Below are positions 1 to 4,822 of a stretch of 6,964 nt of DNA, one piece after another. The stretch comes from Actinomycetes bacterium. Its GTDB lineage: Bacteria > Actinomycetota > Acidimicrobiia > Acidimicrobiales > RAAP-2. Where the stretch lies: contig JAJZSM010000081.1 in NCBI GenBank assembly GCA_021849765.1, positions 1-6,964 on the forward strand, read 5' to 3'. The position numbers were made by a program, and so were the translations under genes. The stretch's first letter is position 1. The number at the start of each line of letters is the position of its first letter. The notes beneath the pieces are model-generated. The model saw only the letters and a list, made by a program, of their open reading frames with translations, did not search any database and was not told the DNA's origin.

Positions 1-664
1 GCCGGATCGCGTCCATCCGGATCAGTGCCGGTCGACCGACGACGTTGTAACTGAGCAGCGTGTGGGGGCCCACGGCCGGGCTCTTCAGGGTGGGGGCGTG
101 CGGGGTCGGGCCGTACTCGTCGGCGAAGACGACGTCATCGTCGTCTCGGGCGTGGGTGCGAAGGACCTCGCGTGCCAGCGTCGCGTCACCAGTCGGGTCC
201 GCCGAATCGGCGATCAGTAGCCAGGTCGTGGTGGCACGACTCACCACGTCGTTGAGCATTGTGATGAACTCGTCGGGGCTGGCTGCGCCCTCGTCGACAC
301 GCACGATGGTGACGTCCGTGGCGGCGATCCCCGCCGCAGACCGTTCGGGTTGGTCGAGCAGGTAGGGCCGGTAGTTGATGGGGAAGAAAACCTCATCGGG
401 TGCTTCGACAACCAATTTGGTGGTCGGTTCGGGCTTGGTCGTGCCGCGAACCGCGCGGATCACCTTGAGGAGTGGACGTCCGAAGAAGCGCGCGAAGCGG
501 TAACGCCGGGTGTCCTCGCCGAGCATCCGGCCGATCGTGCGGCGAAGGCGATTGCCCGAAACCATGTGGATGTTGCCGTGGAACTGAGCCCACCGCCGAC
601 GAAGTTCCTCGTCGGTGATCACCGGTTTTGCCTCGTCTACGTCAAACTGACGGATCTCAAACAT
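1..664 (-). CDS. Partial divergent family-2-like glycosyltransferase (N-terminal part)
   Basis: The frame stays open on the minus strand from ATG at 664 to the window edge (221 complete codons), so the C-terminus is missing. GAGGA at 671-675 lies 6 nt upstream of the ATG and decides the start; an ATG 7 nt further upstream is out of frame and stops after four codons. The most recognisable part is residues ~147-221: a strand WLLIADSAD, then DDDVVFADEYG (176-185), then LLSYNVVGRPALIR (203-216). This follows the order of GT2 enzymes that carry an LD-x-DD metal motif, a YSDED strand and an S-x-NYIGH-x-x-x-x-R segment. Residues 1-80 are basic and without an obvious domain. The metal-binding segment is degenerate (ADSAD in place of LDxDD), so catalysis is uncertain. 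A role in cell-surface polysaccharide or glycoconjugate synthesis is inferred from the family only. The next gene upstream on the same strand ends 160 nt away, so co-transcription is possible but not shown. Confidence 0.6.
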   Translation of the reverse strand, partial: MFEIRQFDVDEAKPVITDEELRRRWAQFHGNIHMVSGNRLRRTIGRMLGEDTRRYRFARFFGRPLLKVIRAVRGTTKPEPTTKLVVEAPDEVFFPINYRPYLLDQPERSAAGIAATDVTIVRVDEGAASPDEFITMLNDVVSRATTTWLLIADSADPTGDATLAREVLRTHARDDDDVVFADEYGPTPHAPTLKSPAVGPHTLLSYNVVGRPALIRMDAIR

Positions 665-752
665 CAGCCATCCTCAGAAGTACTTACGCACCGCGTAAAA
701 ATCACCGCTCACGCTATCGGAGTTGGCCGGTCCCGCCGTTACGTGATTCGCG

Positions 753-784
753 CGTCGCACCGGTACGTCACGCGACGTGCGACG
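753..784. repeat. Intergenic inverted repeat, 8-bp perfect arms
   Basis: CGTCGCAC at 753-760 is the exact reverse complement of GTGCGACG at 777-784, with a 16-nt GC-rich spacer that itself holds CGTC/GACG complementarity. It lies between two minus-strand genes, 41 nt beyond the stop of the GNAT gene and 89 nt upstream of the glycosyltransferase start. There is no T-run on either side, so it is not a standard intrinsic terminator. It could be an RNA hairpin or an operator for the downstream gene. Confidence 0.35.
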
Positions 785-824
785 ACCCTTCGACCAGTCC
801 CGTTCGTTCGTTGGAACGTCGGAC

Positions 825-1304
825 TCAGCTGAGGGTCTTTCGCATCTGCAGGGACGTCACCTCATAGCCACTGCTCTCGTAGAGTTGGCGGGCGACGTGA
901 TTCGCCCCAAAGACGTTGAGCGCAATCGCGCGCGCCCCCAGTCGACGGGCCTCGAATTCGGCGGCGTCGAGCAGTTGGTGTCCGATGCCGCGGCCCCGGT
1001 ACCCCGGCTCGACCTCGATCGCGTAGATCCACGCCCCACCGGTGATCGGATCCGTCGGCTCGGTGGCGAGCCAGAGGTACCCGACGACCTCGTCCGCCGC
1101 CGTTCGCGCGATGTACCAGTGCATCCCCGGCGTCGCGATTCCCAGCGGCAACAAGCGGTGCTCCTGGACCCCTGCGAGCTCCTCGGCGTCCACCGCACTC
1201 CAGTTCCCGGCACGGATCTGCTCGGCCACGTAGCCCTTCATCAAGGCGGGGAGTCGCGACTCGAGCTCGTCGACAGTCATGGGGTCGAGTCGTACATCGT
1301 TCAC
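825..1304 (-). CDS. GNAT-family N-acetyltransferase
   Basis: This 159-residue protein has the Gcn5-related acetyltransferase fold, which transfers an acetyl group from acetyl-CoA to an amine; the substrate cannot be read from the sequence. Visible elements, in order, are an N-terminal helix pair (residues ~9-50), strands around HWYIAR (62-67) and VVGYLWLA (73-80), the acceptor-side strand WIYAIEVEP (92-100), the acetyl-CoA pyrophosphate loop RGRGIG (103-108, matching Q/R-x-x-G-x-G/A), and the C-terminal segment LNVFGANHVARQLYESSGY (129-147) with the usual Asn135 and Tyr142. I chose the GTG at 1304 because it gives a normal family N-terminus (VNDVRLDPMT) and lies exactly 6 nt after a TACAGT -10 hexamer, implying a leaderless mRNA. 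The frame stays open upstream to 1475, but that would overlap the divergent transporter start. ATG at 1280 is a less likely alternative. It is cytoplasmic and divergent from the transporter, 158 nt away. Confidence 0.9.
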   Translation of the reverse strand: MNDVRLDPMTVDELESRLPALMKGYVAEQIRAGNWSAVDAEELAGVQEHRLLPLGIATPGMHWYIARTAADEVVGYLWLATEPTDPITGGAWIYAIEVEPGYRGRGIGHQLLDAAEFEARRLGARAIALNVFGANHVARQLYESSGYEVTSLQMRKTLS

Positions 1305-1316
1305 GCGGCAACTGTA
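1305..1316 (-). promoter_or_regulatory. Leaderless -10 promoter element of the GNAT gene
   Basis: On the minus strand TACAGT (1316-1311) is followed by six bases and then the GTG start at 1304. This fits the actinobacterial TANNNT -10 with transcription beginning at the first base of the start codon. No convincing -35 hexamer and no Shine-Dalgarno are visible. Confidence 0.5.
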
Positions 1317-1404
1317 ACCGCCGTCGTTCGACGAATCCTGGGCCGCCACGCCGGTAGTTAACCGAAAATTCACTTTGGGATCAGCCACGCGTAACTCTGG
1401 GGAC

Positions 1405-1422
1405 ATCACGTCGTCACGTGAT
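1405..1422. promoter_or_regulatory. 18-bp palindrome, candidate operator
   Basis: ATCACGT (1405-1411) and ACGTGAT (1416-1422) are perfect inverted repeats around the spacer CGTC. The site lies in the divergent region between the GNAT gene (start 1304) and the PHS-type transporter (start 1463), 40 nt ahead of the transporter's start codon. Its size and symmetry suit a dimeric repressor or activator. The binding protein is not identifiable and no such regulator is encoded in the window. Confidence 0.45.
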
Positions 1423-1451
1423 AGGGCAACACTCGGGACTGGGGCGAATTC

Positions 1452-1457
1452 GGAAGG
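1452..1457 (+). promoter_or_regulatory. Ribosome binding site deciding the transporter start
   Basis: GGAAGG followed by five bases precedes GTG at 1463. The in-frame GTG at 1418, 15 codons upstream, has no comparable site and falls inside the palindrome, so 1463 is the preferred start. Confidence 0.65.
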
Positions 1458-1462
1458 AAGCC

Positions 1463-2878
1463 GTGAGCGTTTCAAAGTCAGAAGTGGGCGGCGTCGAACC
1501 AGCCGAAGCCCCCGACACGGTGGCCCGCACCGTCGGTCAGATCCTCGACGATGCGCCGACGAGCCGCTTTCACCATCGCGCCGTCTTGATCTCGGGCATG
1601 GGTTTCTTCACTGATGCCTATGACCTGTTCGTCATAGGGACCGTTGCGGCGCTCGTCCAGGCACAGTGGTCCCTCTCGACCACCGAGACGAGTTGGGTTA
1701 CCGGATCGGCGATCCTCGGCGCATTCGTGGGTGCGATGGTTTTCGGTCGTATCGCTGACAAGATCGGGCGAAAGTCCGTCTACACCGCCGTCGCCGTGAT
1801 CATGGTTATTGGTGCGATCAGTTCCTCGTTCGCCCCGAACGTGTTGACCTTGGTGCTCGCGCGTTTCGTACTCGGTCTCGGTATCGGTGGGGACTATCCG
1901 GTGTCGGCGGTGTTGATGAGCGAGTACGCGAACCGAAACGACCGCGGACGTCTCGTCGGGCTCGTCTTCTCGATGCAGGCCGTTGGTCTCATCGTCGGAC
2001 CCCTGGTCGGGTTGGCGCTGCTCTCCTCGGGGTTCTCAGAAAACCTGACGTGGCGACTCCTCCTTGGTCTGGGCGCAATTCCCGCGGCCGCGGTCATCTA
2101 CCTGCGTGCCCGCATGCCCGAATCGCCACGATTCCAAGCACACGTGCGCCATCAGAGCGAGCGCGCGGCGGCCGAGCTGCACCAGTTCGCCAACGGCGCC
2201 GTGGACGCAACGGTGGTGAAGGCGAACGCGACGACGTTGATGGCCCCGCGTCAGTTCTTTACGAATCGGCAGATGTGGCTGCTGATGATCGGTACGGCGG
2301 GCAGCTGGTTCCTCTTCGACTACGCCTACTACGGCAATACCTTGTCCCTGCCGAGCATCCTGCTCGAGGTGTCACCCACCGCGACGATCAAGGTGAAACT
2401 TCTGCTGACCCTGGCCATGTTCGTCGTCTTCGCGCTACCGGGGTACATCCTCGCGGTGACCAAGATCGACCGAATCGGACACCGCAGGTTGCAGTCGATC
2501 GGTTTTTCCGTTATGGCCGCGTGCTTCCTGCTCCTCGTGGCGGTACCCCGGTTCACGACAATGGTGGTGCCCTTCGTACTCATCTTCGGGTTCAGTTACC
2601 TCTTCACCGAGTTCGGCCCGAACACGACGACCTTCGTCCTGCCCTCGGAGGTCTTCCCCGTGGAGATGCGAACGACCGGTCATGGGATCGCGGCCGGCAT
2701 CGGCAAGTTCGGCGCCTTCGTCGGTGTCTTCATGGTGCCTCGCCTGCAGGCGTCAATCGGTCTACGCGGACTGCTCGTTGTCGCTGGCCTATCGGCGATC
2801 GCCGGACTCGGTACCACCGCGATGCTGCCCGAGCCAGCCAAGATCTCGCTCGAGGACTCCTCCAACCCACCGTTGTAG
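1463..2878 (+). CDS. MFS transporter, phosphate:H+ symporter (PHS, Pho84-like) type
   Basis: This is a 471-residue inner-membrane carrier with 12 predicted transmembrane helices. Numbered from GTG 1463, a cytoplasmic N-tail (~1-38) leads into TM1 with GMGFFTDAYDLF (45-56). These follow: the MFS loop motif GRIADKIGRKS (95-105); TM4 with GGDYPVSA (142-149); Gln172 in FSMQAVG; MPESPRF (218-224) before a short central loop; TM7 with W282-x3-D286-x3-Y290; and the PHS signature FGPNTTTFVLPSEVFP (384-399), then TTGHG and a lysine in GIGKFGA. In the PHS family (yeast Pho84, Piriformospora PiPT), the DY pair, the Gln, the W/D/Y triad and this Lys line the phosphate and proton path, as I recall that structure. 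All are present here, so inorganic phosphate uptake driven by protons is the best call, though bacterial relatives may carry other anions. The next gene starts 39 nt downstream. An 18-bp palindrome upstream may regulate it. Confidence 0.85.
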   Translation: MSVSKSEVGGVEPAEAPDTVARTVGQILDDAPTSRFHHRAVLISGMGFFTDAYDLFVIGTVAALVQAQWSLSTTETSWVTGSAILGAFVGAMVFGRIADKIGRKSVYTAVAVIMVIGAISSSFAPNVLTLVLARFVLGLGIGGDYPVSAVLMSEYANRNDRGRLVGLVFSMQAVGLIVGPLVGLALLSSGFSENLTWRLLLGLGAIPAAAVIYLRARMPESPRFQAHVRHQSERAAAELHQFANGAVDATVVKANATTLMAPRQFFTNRQMWLLMIGTAGSWFLFDYAYYGNTLSLPSILLEVSPTATIKVKLLLTLAMFVVFALPGYILAVTKIDRIGHRRLQSIGFSVMAACFLLLVAVPRFTTMVVPFVLIFGFSYLFTEFGPNTTTFVLPSEVFPVEMRTTGHGIAAGIGKFGAFVGVFMVPRLQASIGLRGLLVVAGLSAIAGLGTTAMLPEPAKISLEDSSNPPL

Positions 2879-2905
2879 CAGCGGCGTCGCTCGTCGACGC
2901 TTCCC

Positions 2906-2917
2906 TACACTGGGCCC
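2906..2917 (+). promoter_or_regulatory. Leaderless -10 promoter element of the SDR at 2918
   Basis: TACACT (2906-2911), then GGGCCC, then ATG at 2918. The spacing matches TANNNT with transcription starting at the A of the start codon. There is no Shine-Dalgarno in the 39-nt gap, which supports leaderless initiation even though the upstream gene is co-oriented. Confidence 0.5.
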
Positions 2918-3685
2918 ATGGACCTGGGGCTGGACGATCACGTCATACTGATAACTGGTGGCACCGACGGACTCGGGCTCGCGCTCGCCAGCGCCCTCGT
3001 CGGTGAGGGTGCTCGGGTCGCCGTGTGCGGCCGTGACGTCGCCCGACTCGAACGTGCGCAGGCCACGCTCGGCGATGAGGCGCTGTGCGTCGAGGTTGAC
3101 GTGACGCGCGCCAGCGACCGCGAGGCCTTCGTTCTCGCGGCGAGGAACCGGTTCGGTCGGATCGATGGGCTGGTCAATAACGCCGGACGGTCGGCGGCCA
3201 CACTCGTGGCGACCTCCGATGACGACGAATGGCGCGCGGACTACGAGCTCAAGGTGGTGTCAGCACTGCACCTGGCCCGACTCGTCCTCGACGACCTCGC
3301 GGTCTCGGGTGGCGCGGTACTCAATGTCCTCGCGATCTCCGCGCGTGCCCCCGGCGCCGGCTCAACGCCTACGGCCGCGTCCCGGGCCGCCGGTCTCGCG
3401 CTCACCAAGGCCCTCGCGGGCGAGGTCGGACCACGTGGTGTGCGAGCCGTCGCCATCTTGATCGGACTGGTCGAATCCGGACAGTGGGAACGTCGGGCCG
3501 CCCAGACGGGCGTGCCGGTCGCCTCGGTGTACGACGACCTCGTGCGCAACGCCCGAATCCCGCTCGGCCGCGTGGGTCGAGCCGAGGAGTTCGCGAATCT
3601 GGCCGCCTTCCTGCTGTCGCCGCGCGCCAGCTACGTGACCGGTGTCGGCGTGAGTCTCGACGGCGGTCTGTCACCGGTCATCTGA
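2918..3685 (+). CDS. SDR-fold oxidoreductase with non-canonical active site
   Basis: This 255-residue protein has the classical length and Rossmann fold of short-chain dehydrogenases/reductases. It shows the cofactor loop TGGTDGLG (13-20), an acidic DVT (61-63) for the adenine side, NNAG (87-90), Ser141 ending the VLNVLAIS strand, and the C-terminal IPLGRVGRAEEFA and YVTGVGVSLDGG typical of SDRs. The canonical Y-x-x-x-K is replaced by Thr152-AAS-Arg156 (TPTAASRAAGLALTK), and the segment between Ser141 and this site is two residues shorter than usual. From memory, an actinobacterial SDR subfamily with SRAAG...LTKAL and GL-x-x-S-x-Q-x-E-R-R shares this feature, so it is probably subfamily-specific rather than decay. 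Whether it is an oxidoreductase, uses another general acid, or only binds a nucleotide cannot be told. The substrate is unknown. It lies 39 nt after the transporter but has its own likely leaderless promoter. Confidence 0.85.
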   Translation: MDLGLDDHVILITGGTDGLGLALASALVGEGARVAVCGRDVARLERAQATLGDEALCVEVDVTRASDREAFVLAARNRFGRIDGLVNNAGRSAATLVATSDDDEWRADYELKVVSALHLARLVLDDLAVSGGAVLNVLAISARAPGAGSTPTAASRAAGLALTKALAGEVGPRGVRAVAILIGLVESGQWERRAAQTGVPVASVYDDLVRNARIPLGRVGRAEEFANLAAFLLSPRASYVTGVGVSLDGGLSPVI

Positions 3686-3729
3686 CGCTCGTTTTGGAAG
3701 CGTGGCGCGTGACGCATTGATGGGCGTAC

Positions 3730-3741
3730 TACCGTGTCCGG
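3730..3741 (+). promoter_or_regulatory. Leaderless -10 element for the mini-ORF and CopD-like gene
   Basis: TACCGT (3730-3735), six bases, then GTG at 3742. GTGACG at 3709-3714 resembles a -35 (TGAC core), but the 15-nt spacer is short. The element would drive a transcript carrying the mini-ORF and the membrane-protein gene. Confidence 0.4.
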
Positions 3742-3822
3742 GTGCTCACACGATCTCGAGTTGATTGCGCCAGTGGCGCCAACGTGGTGACTCGCGGGTG
3801 CGACCGCTCGGTGGGACGGTAG
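3742..3822 (+). CDS. Candidate 26-residue leader peptide ORF
   Basis: A GTG-initiated frame of 26 codons ends in TAG at 3820-3822, two nucleotides before the ATG of the membrane-protein gene (TAG-CA-ATG). The GTG sits exactly 6 nt after a TANNNT hexamer, so the transcript would begin at its first base. The peptide is arginine-rich (six Arg) with Cys9 and Cys20, no membrane segment and no recognisable domain. The tight stop-to-start spacing suggests that ribosomes ending here could restart on the downstream gene, whose own Shine-Dalgarno is poor. Cysteine-containing leaderless leader ORFs that adjust downstream expression are known in mycobacteria, but here the cysteines are not clustered, so that mechanism is speculative. 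The ORF may be fortuitous. Confidence 0.35.
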   Translation: MLTRSRVDCASGANVVTRGCDRSVGR

Positions 3823-3824
3823 CA

Positions 3825-4274
3825 ATGACGGTGTTCTGGTCGGTGGTGCTCTTCGTGCACATCACGGTCGCGGCGTTCTGGGTCGGGGGTCAGCTGATGC
3901 TGTCGTTCGTCGTGATGCCAGCGCTTCGACGTGACGCGTCGCCCCAACAGTTACGCGCGATCGCCCAATCCGCCGGTCGCCGGTTCACCGTCGTGACGAA
4001 CCGCGTACTGTTCCCGGCGTTGTTTGTCACCGGTCCGTTTCTCGCGTGGCACGACGGCGCTCGGTGGTCCAACGTCACGACGTCAGCGTTCGGACATCTG
4101 TTAGTCGCCAAAGTGGCGCTCGTGGTGGCGGTCGTCATCATGGCGTCGCTGCACGGGTTCGTGGCCCGCCGTACCTCGCGACGCGGCGTTCGCATCTACG
4201 CGATTGTGACGGTCATCGCGTCCGTGGGGGTTCTGGCCTTCGCCGCGTTCCTCTCGATGGCGCCGACACCGTAG
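3825..4274 (+). CDS. Four-helix membrane protein, CopD/DUF2269-like
   Basis: This 149-residue integral membrane protein has four predicted helices at about residues 4-32, 58-76, 88-113 and 122-146. TM1 carries FVHITVAAFWVGGQL with His12 and the W-x-G-G turn; it is followed by a basic, amphipathic linker (ALRRDASPQQLRAIAQSAGRRF), then LFVTGPFLAW in TM2, and AKVALV with LHGF (His110) in TM3. A His in TM1 with WVGG, and an AK...LH segment in TM3, are seen in CopD-domain, DUF2269 and HemJ-like four-helix proteins, where such histidines bind copper or heme. The exact family is not settled from inspection. Metal or heme binding is inference. ATG 3825 is chosen because it begins just before TM1; an in-frame GTG at 3765 would add 20 hydrophilic residues. 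The start lies 2 nt after the mini-ORF stop, suggesting translational coupling. The gene is convergent with the small gene at 4373-4522. Confidence 0.7.
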   Translation: MTVFWSVVLFVHITVAAFWVGGQLMLSFVVMPALRRDASPQQLRAIAQSAGRRFTVVTNRVLFPALFVTGPFLAWHDGARWSNVTTSAFGHLLVAKVALVVAVVIMASLHGFVARRTSRRGVRIYAIVTVIASVGVLAFAAFLSMAPTP

Positions 4275-4288
4275 TCAGCGGTAACGGG

Positions 4289-4333
4289 CGCACGCTTAGT
4301 GCGTCGGGCATTGAGTCATTGGCCGTCACGGCC
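4289..4333. terminator. Weak hairpins in a convergent gap, possible terminator
   Basis: The gap between the convergent genes ending at 4274 and 4373 contains CGCAC-GCTTA-GTGCG (4289-4303) and GGCCG-TCA-CGGCC (4321-4333). Neither is followed by a T-run on either strand. They are short GC stems in the right place, so a bidirectional termination role is possible but poorly supported. Confidence 0.22.
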
Positions 4334-4372
4334 GCACGAGCGACCTTCGCGTGTCGTTGCGGCGTCAGCCTG

Positions 4373-4522
4373 TCAGTGTTGTGCGGACACGCGCTCGGTG
4401 TCAACCACCTCGTACGAGGGGAAGAAGTCGGGCTCTTTCTCGTAGAGGAAACCGTAAAAGCCGCGCGCGACCTTCTGGAGGACGCCCGACACCGTCCGAT
4501 GCGTTTCCATCTCGTGTTCCAT
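4373..4522 (-). CDS. Unknown 49-residue small protein
   Basis: I do not recognise this protein. The ATG at 4522 is preceded by GGGAG (4534-4530) with 7 nt spacing, a good Shine-Dalgarno. Codon use is strongly coding-like: about 41 of 49 codons end in G or C, whereas overlapping frames give low-complexity arginine/serine-rich translations. The protein has a charged, histidine-containing N-terminus (MEHEMETHRTVS), a possible amphipathic helix (GVLQKVARGFYGFLY, 13-27), and an acidic, aromatic tail (EKEPDFFPSYEVVDTE). It has two Phe-Phe/Phe-Tyr clusters, no cysteines, no signal peptide and no membrane span. ATG at 4510 (METHR) is an alternative start. It is transcribed alone: convergent with the CopD-like gene and with 300 nt of non-coding DNA upstream. 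A DosR-like palindrome lies about 100 nt upstream, hinting at hypoxia- or redox-linked expression. Function cannot be assigned. Confidence 0.6.
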   Translation of the reverse strand: MEHEMETHRTVSGVLQKVARGFYGFLYEKEPDFFPSYEVVDTERVSAQH

Positions 4523-4587
4523 CGACAGTCTCCCAGTTCTCGATAGACGCCAACAATGACGCTGACCCACTACCACGAATCAGCCCC

Positions 4588-4593
4588 ATCGTA
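4588..4593 (-). promoter_or_regulatory. Possible -10 element for the 49-residue gene
   Basis: TACGAT on the minus strand fits TANNNT and would place a transcription start near 4581. The centre of the DosR-like palindrome would then be about 53 nt upstream, a usual distance for a response-regulator activator site. It gives a 5' leader of about 60 nt, consistent with the Shine-Dalgarno found. The hexamer alone is weak evidence. Confidence 0.25.
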
Positions 4594-4624
4594 CGGATGG
4601 GCGGTATCGGCGCGGGCTCGCCGC

Positions 4625-4644
4625 GCCGGGACCAAAGTCCCGAA
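4625..4644. promoter_or_regulatory. DosR/DevR-like binding palindrome
   Basis: The core CGGGAC-CAAA-GTCCCG (4627-4642) is a perfect 6-bp inverted repeat followed by AA. Against the mycobacterial DosR consensus TTSGGGACTWWAGTCCCSAA the 20-bp site matches 17 positions; the misses are the two outer bases on the left and one T in the centre (C). Both GGGAC/GTCCC half-sites are intact. It lies 103 nt upstream of the minus-strand small gene and far from any plus-strand start. An RNA hairpin is the alternative reading, but there is no T-tract on either side and the nearest upstream stop on the minus strand is about 180 nt away. Confidence 0.5.
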
Positions 4645-4675
4645 ATCCCGGTGACGCGGCATTGAACCCGTCGAT

Positions 4676-4690
4676 CGTCACGTCACGTCA
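4676..4690. repeat. Tandem CGTCA pentamer, three copies
   Basis: CGTCA is repeated three times head to tail, followed by CG. It lies about 32 bp upstream of the DosR-like box. It could be chance in this CGTC-rich genome. Confidence 0.3.
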
Positions 4691-4822
4691 CGACGCCCTC
4701 GACGAACGTTTTGACTGTCTCCGTCACCGCGGTACCCAGGCACGCACTCGATCGATGTGTCAGCTCTCGACTCGCAGTGGTGCGTGACCGTCGGGCCAAT
4801 CACCTCGCGTCGAGCCCGCCTA

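Larger units (their letters stand above)
4523..4822. other. 300-bp gene-free regulatory stretch
   Basis: No convincing gene is present between the small protein start and the stop of the DHRS12-like SDR. It holds the Shine-Dalgarno (4530-4534), a possible -10 (4588-4593), the DosR-like palindrome (4625-4644) and a CGTCA pentamer repeated three times in tandem (4676-4690). The part from about 4691 to 4822, just past the SDR stop, shows no terminator with a T-tract and no tRNA-like fold. Confidence 0.6.

Noticed and set aside
350..832. Plus-strand open frame of 160 codons over the glycosyltransferase
   Set aside because: It lies antisense to a protein with recognisable GT2 segments and its translation is not domain-like; it also runs through the intergenic inverted repeat.
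1299..1320. Possible PHO box (GTTCAC direct repeat) for the phosphate-type transporter
   Set aside because: Only one GTTCAC is present; the next 11-nt unit does not repeat it.
777..1361. Plus-strand open frame of 194 codons over the GNAT gene
   Set aside because: The antisense GNAT has a full acetyl-CoA motif set; this frame is a high-GC shadow.
2050..3006. Plus-strand open frame of 318 codons inside the transporter
   Set aside because: It is an arginine-rich out-of-frame reading of a clear 12-helix MFS gene.
3685..3703. ACGCT...AGCGT hairpin just after the SDR stop
   Set aside because: It has a 5-bp stem with a 9-nt loop overlapping the stop codon and no T-tract; too weak to call a terminator.
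4627..4642. Palindrome read as an intrinsic terminator
   Set aside because: It has only a 6-bp stem with no T-run on either strand, and the nearest upstream stop (4823, minus) is about 180 nt away; the fit to a DosR-type site is better.
4655..4675. GGGTTCAA on the minus strand resembling a tRNA T-loop
   Set aside because: The flanking bases do not form a T-stem and no anticodon arm or acceptor stem is found.
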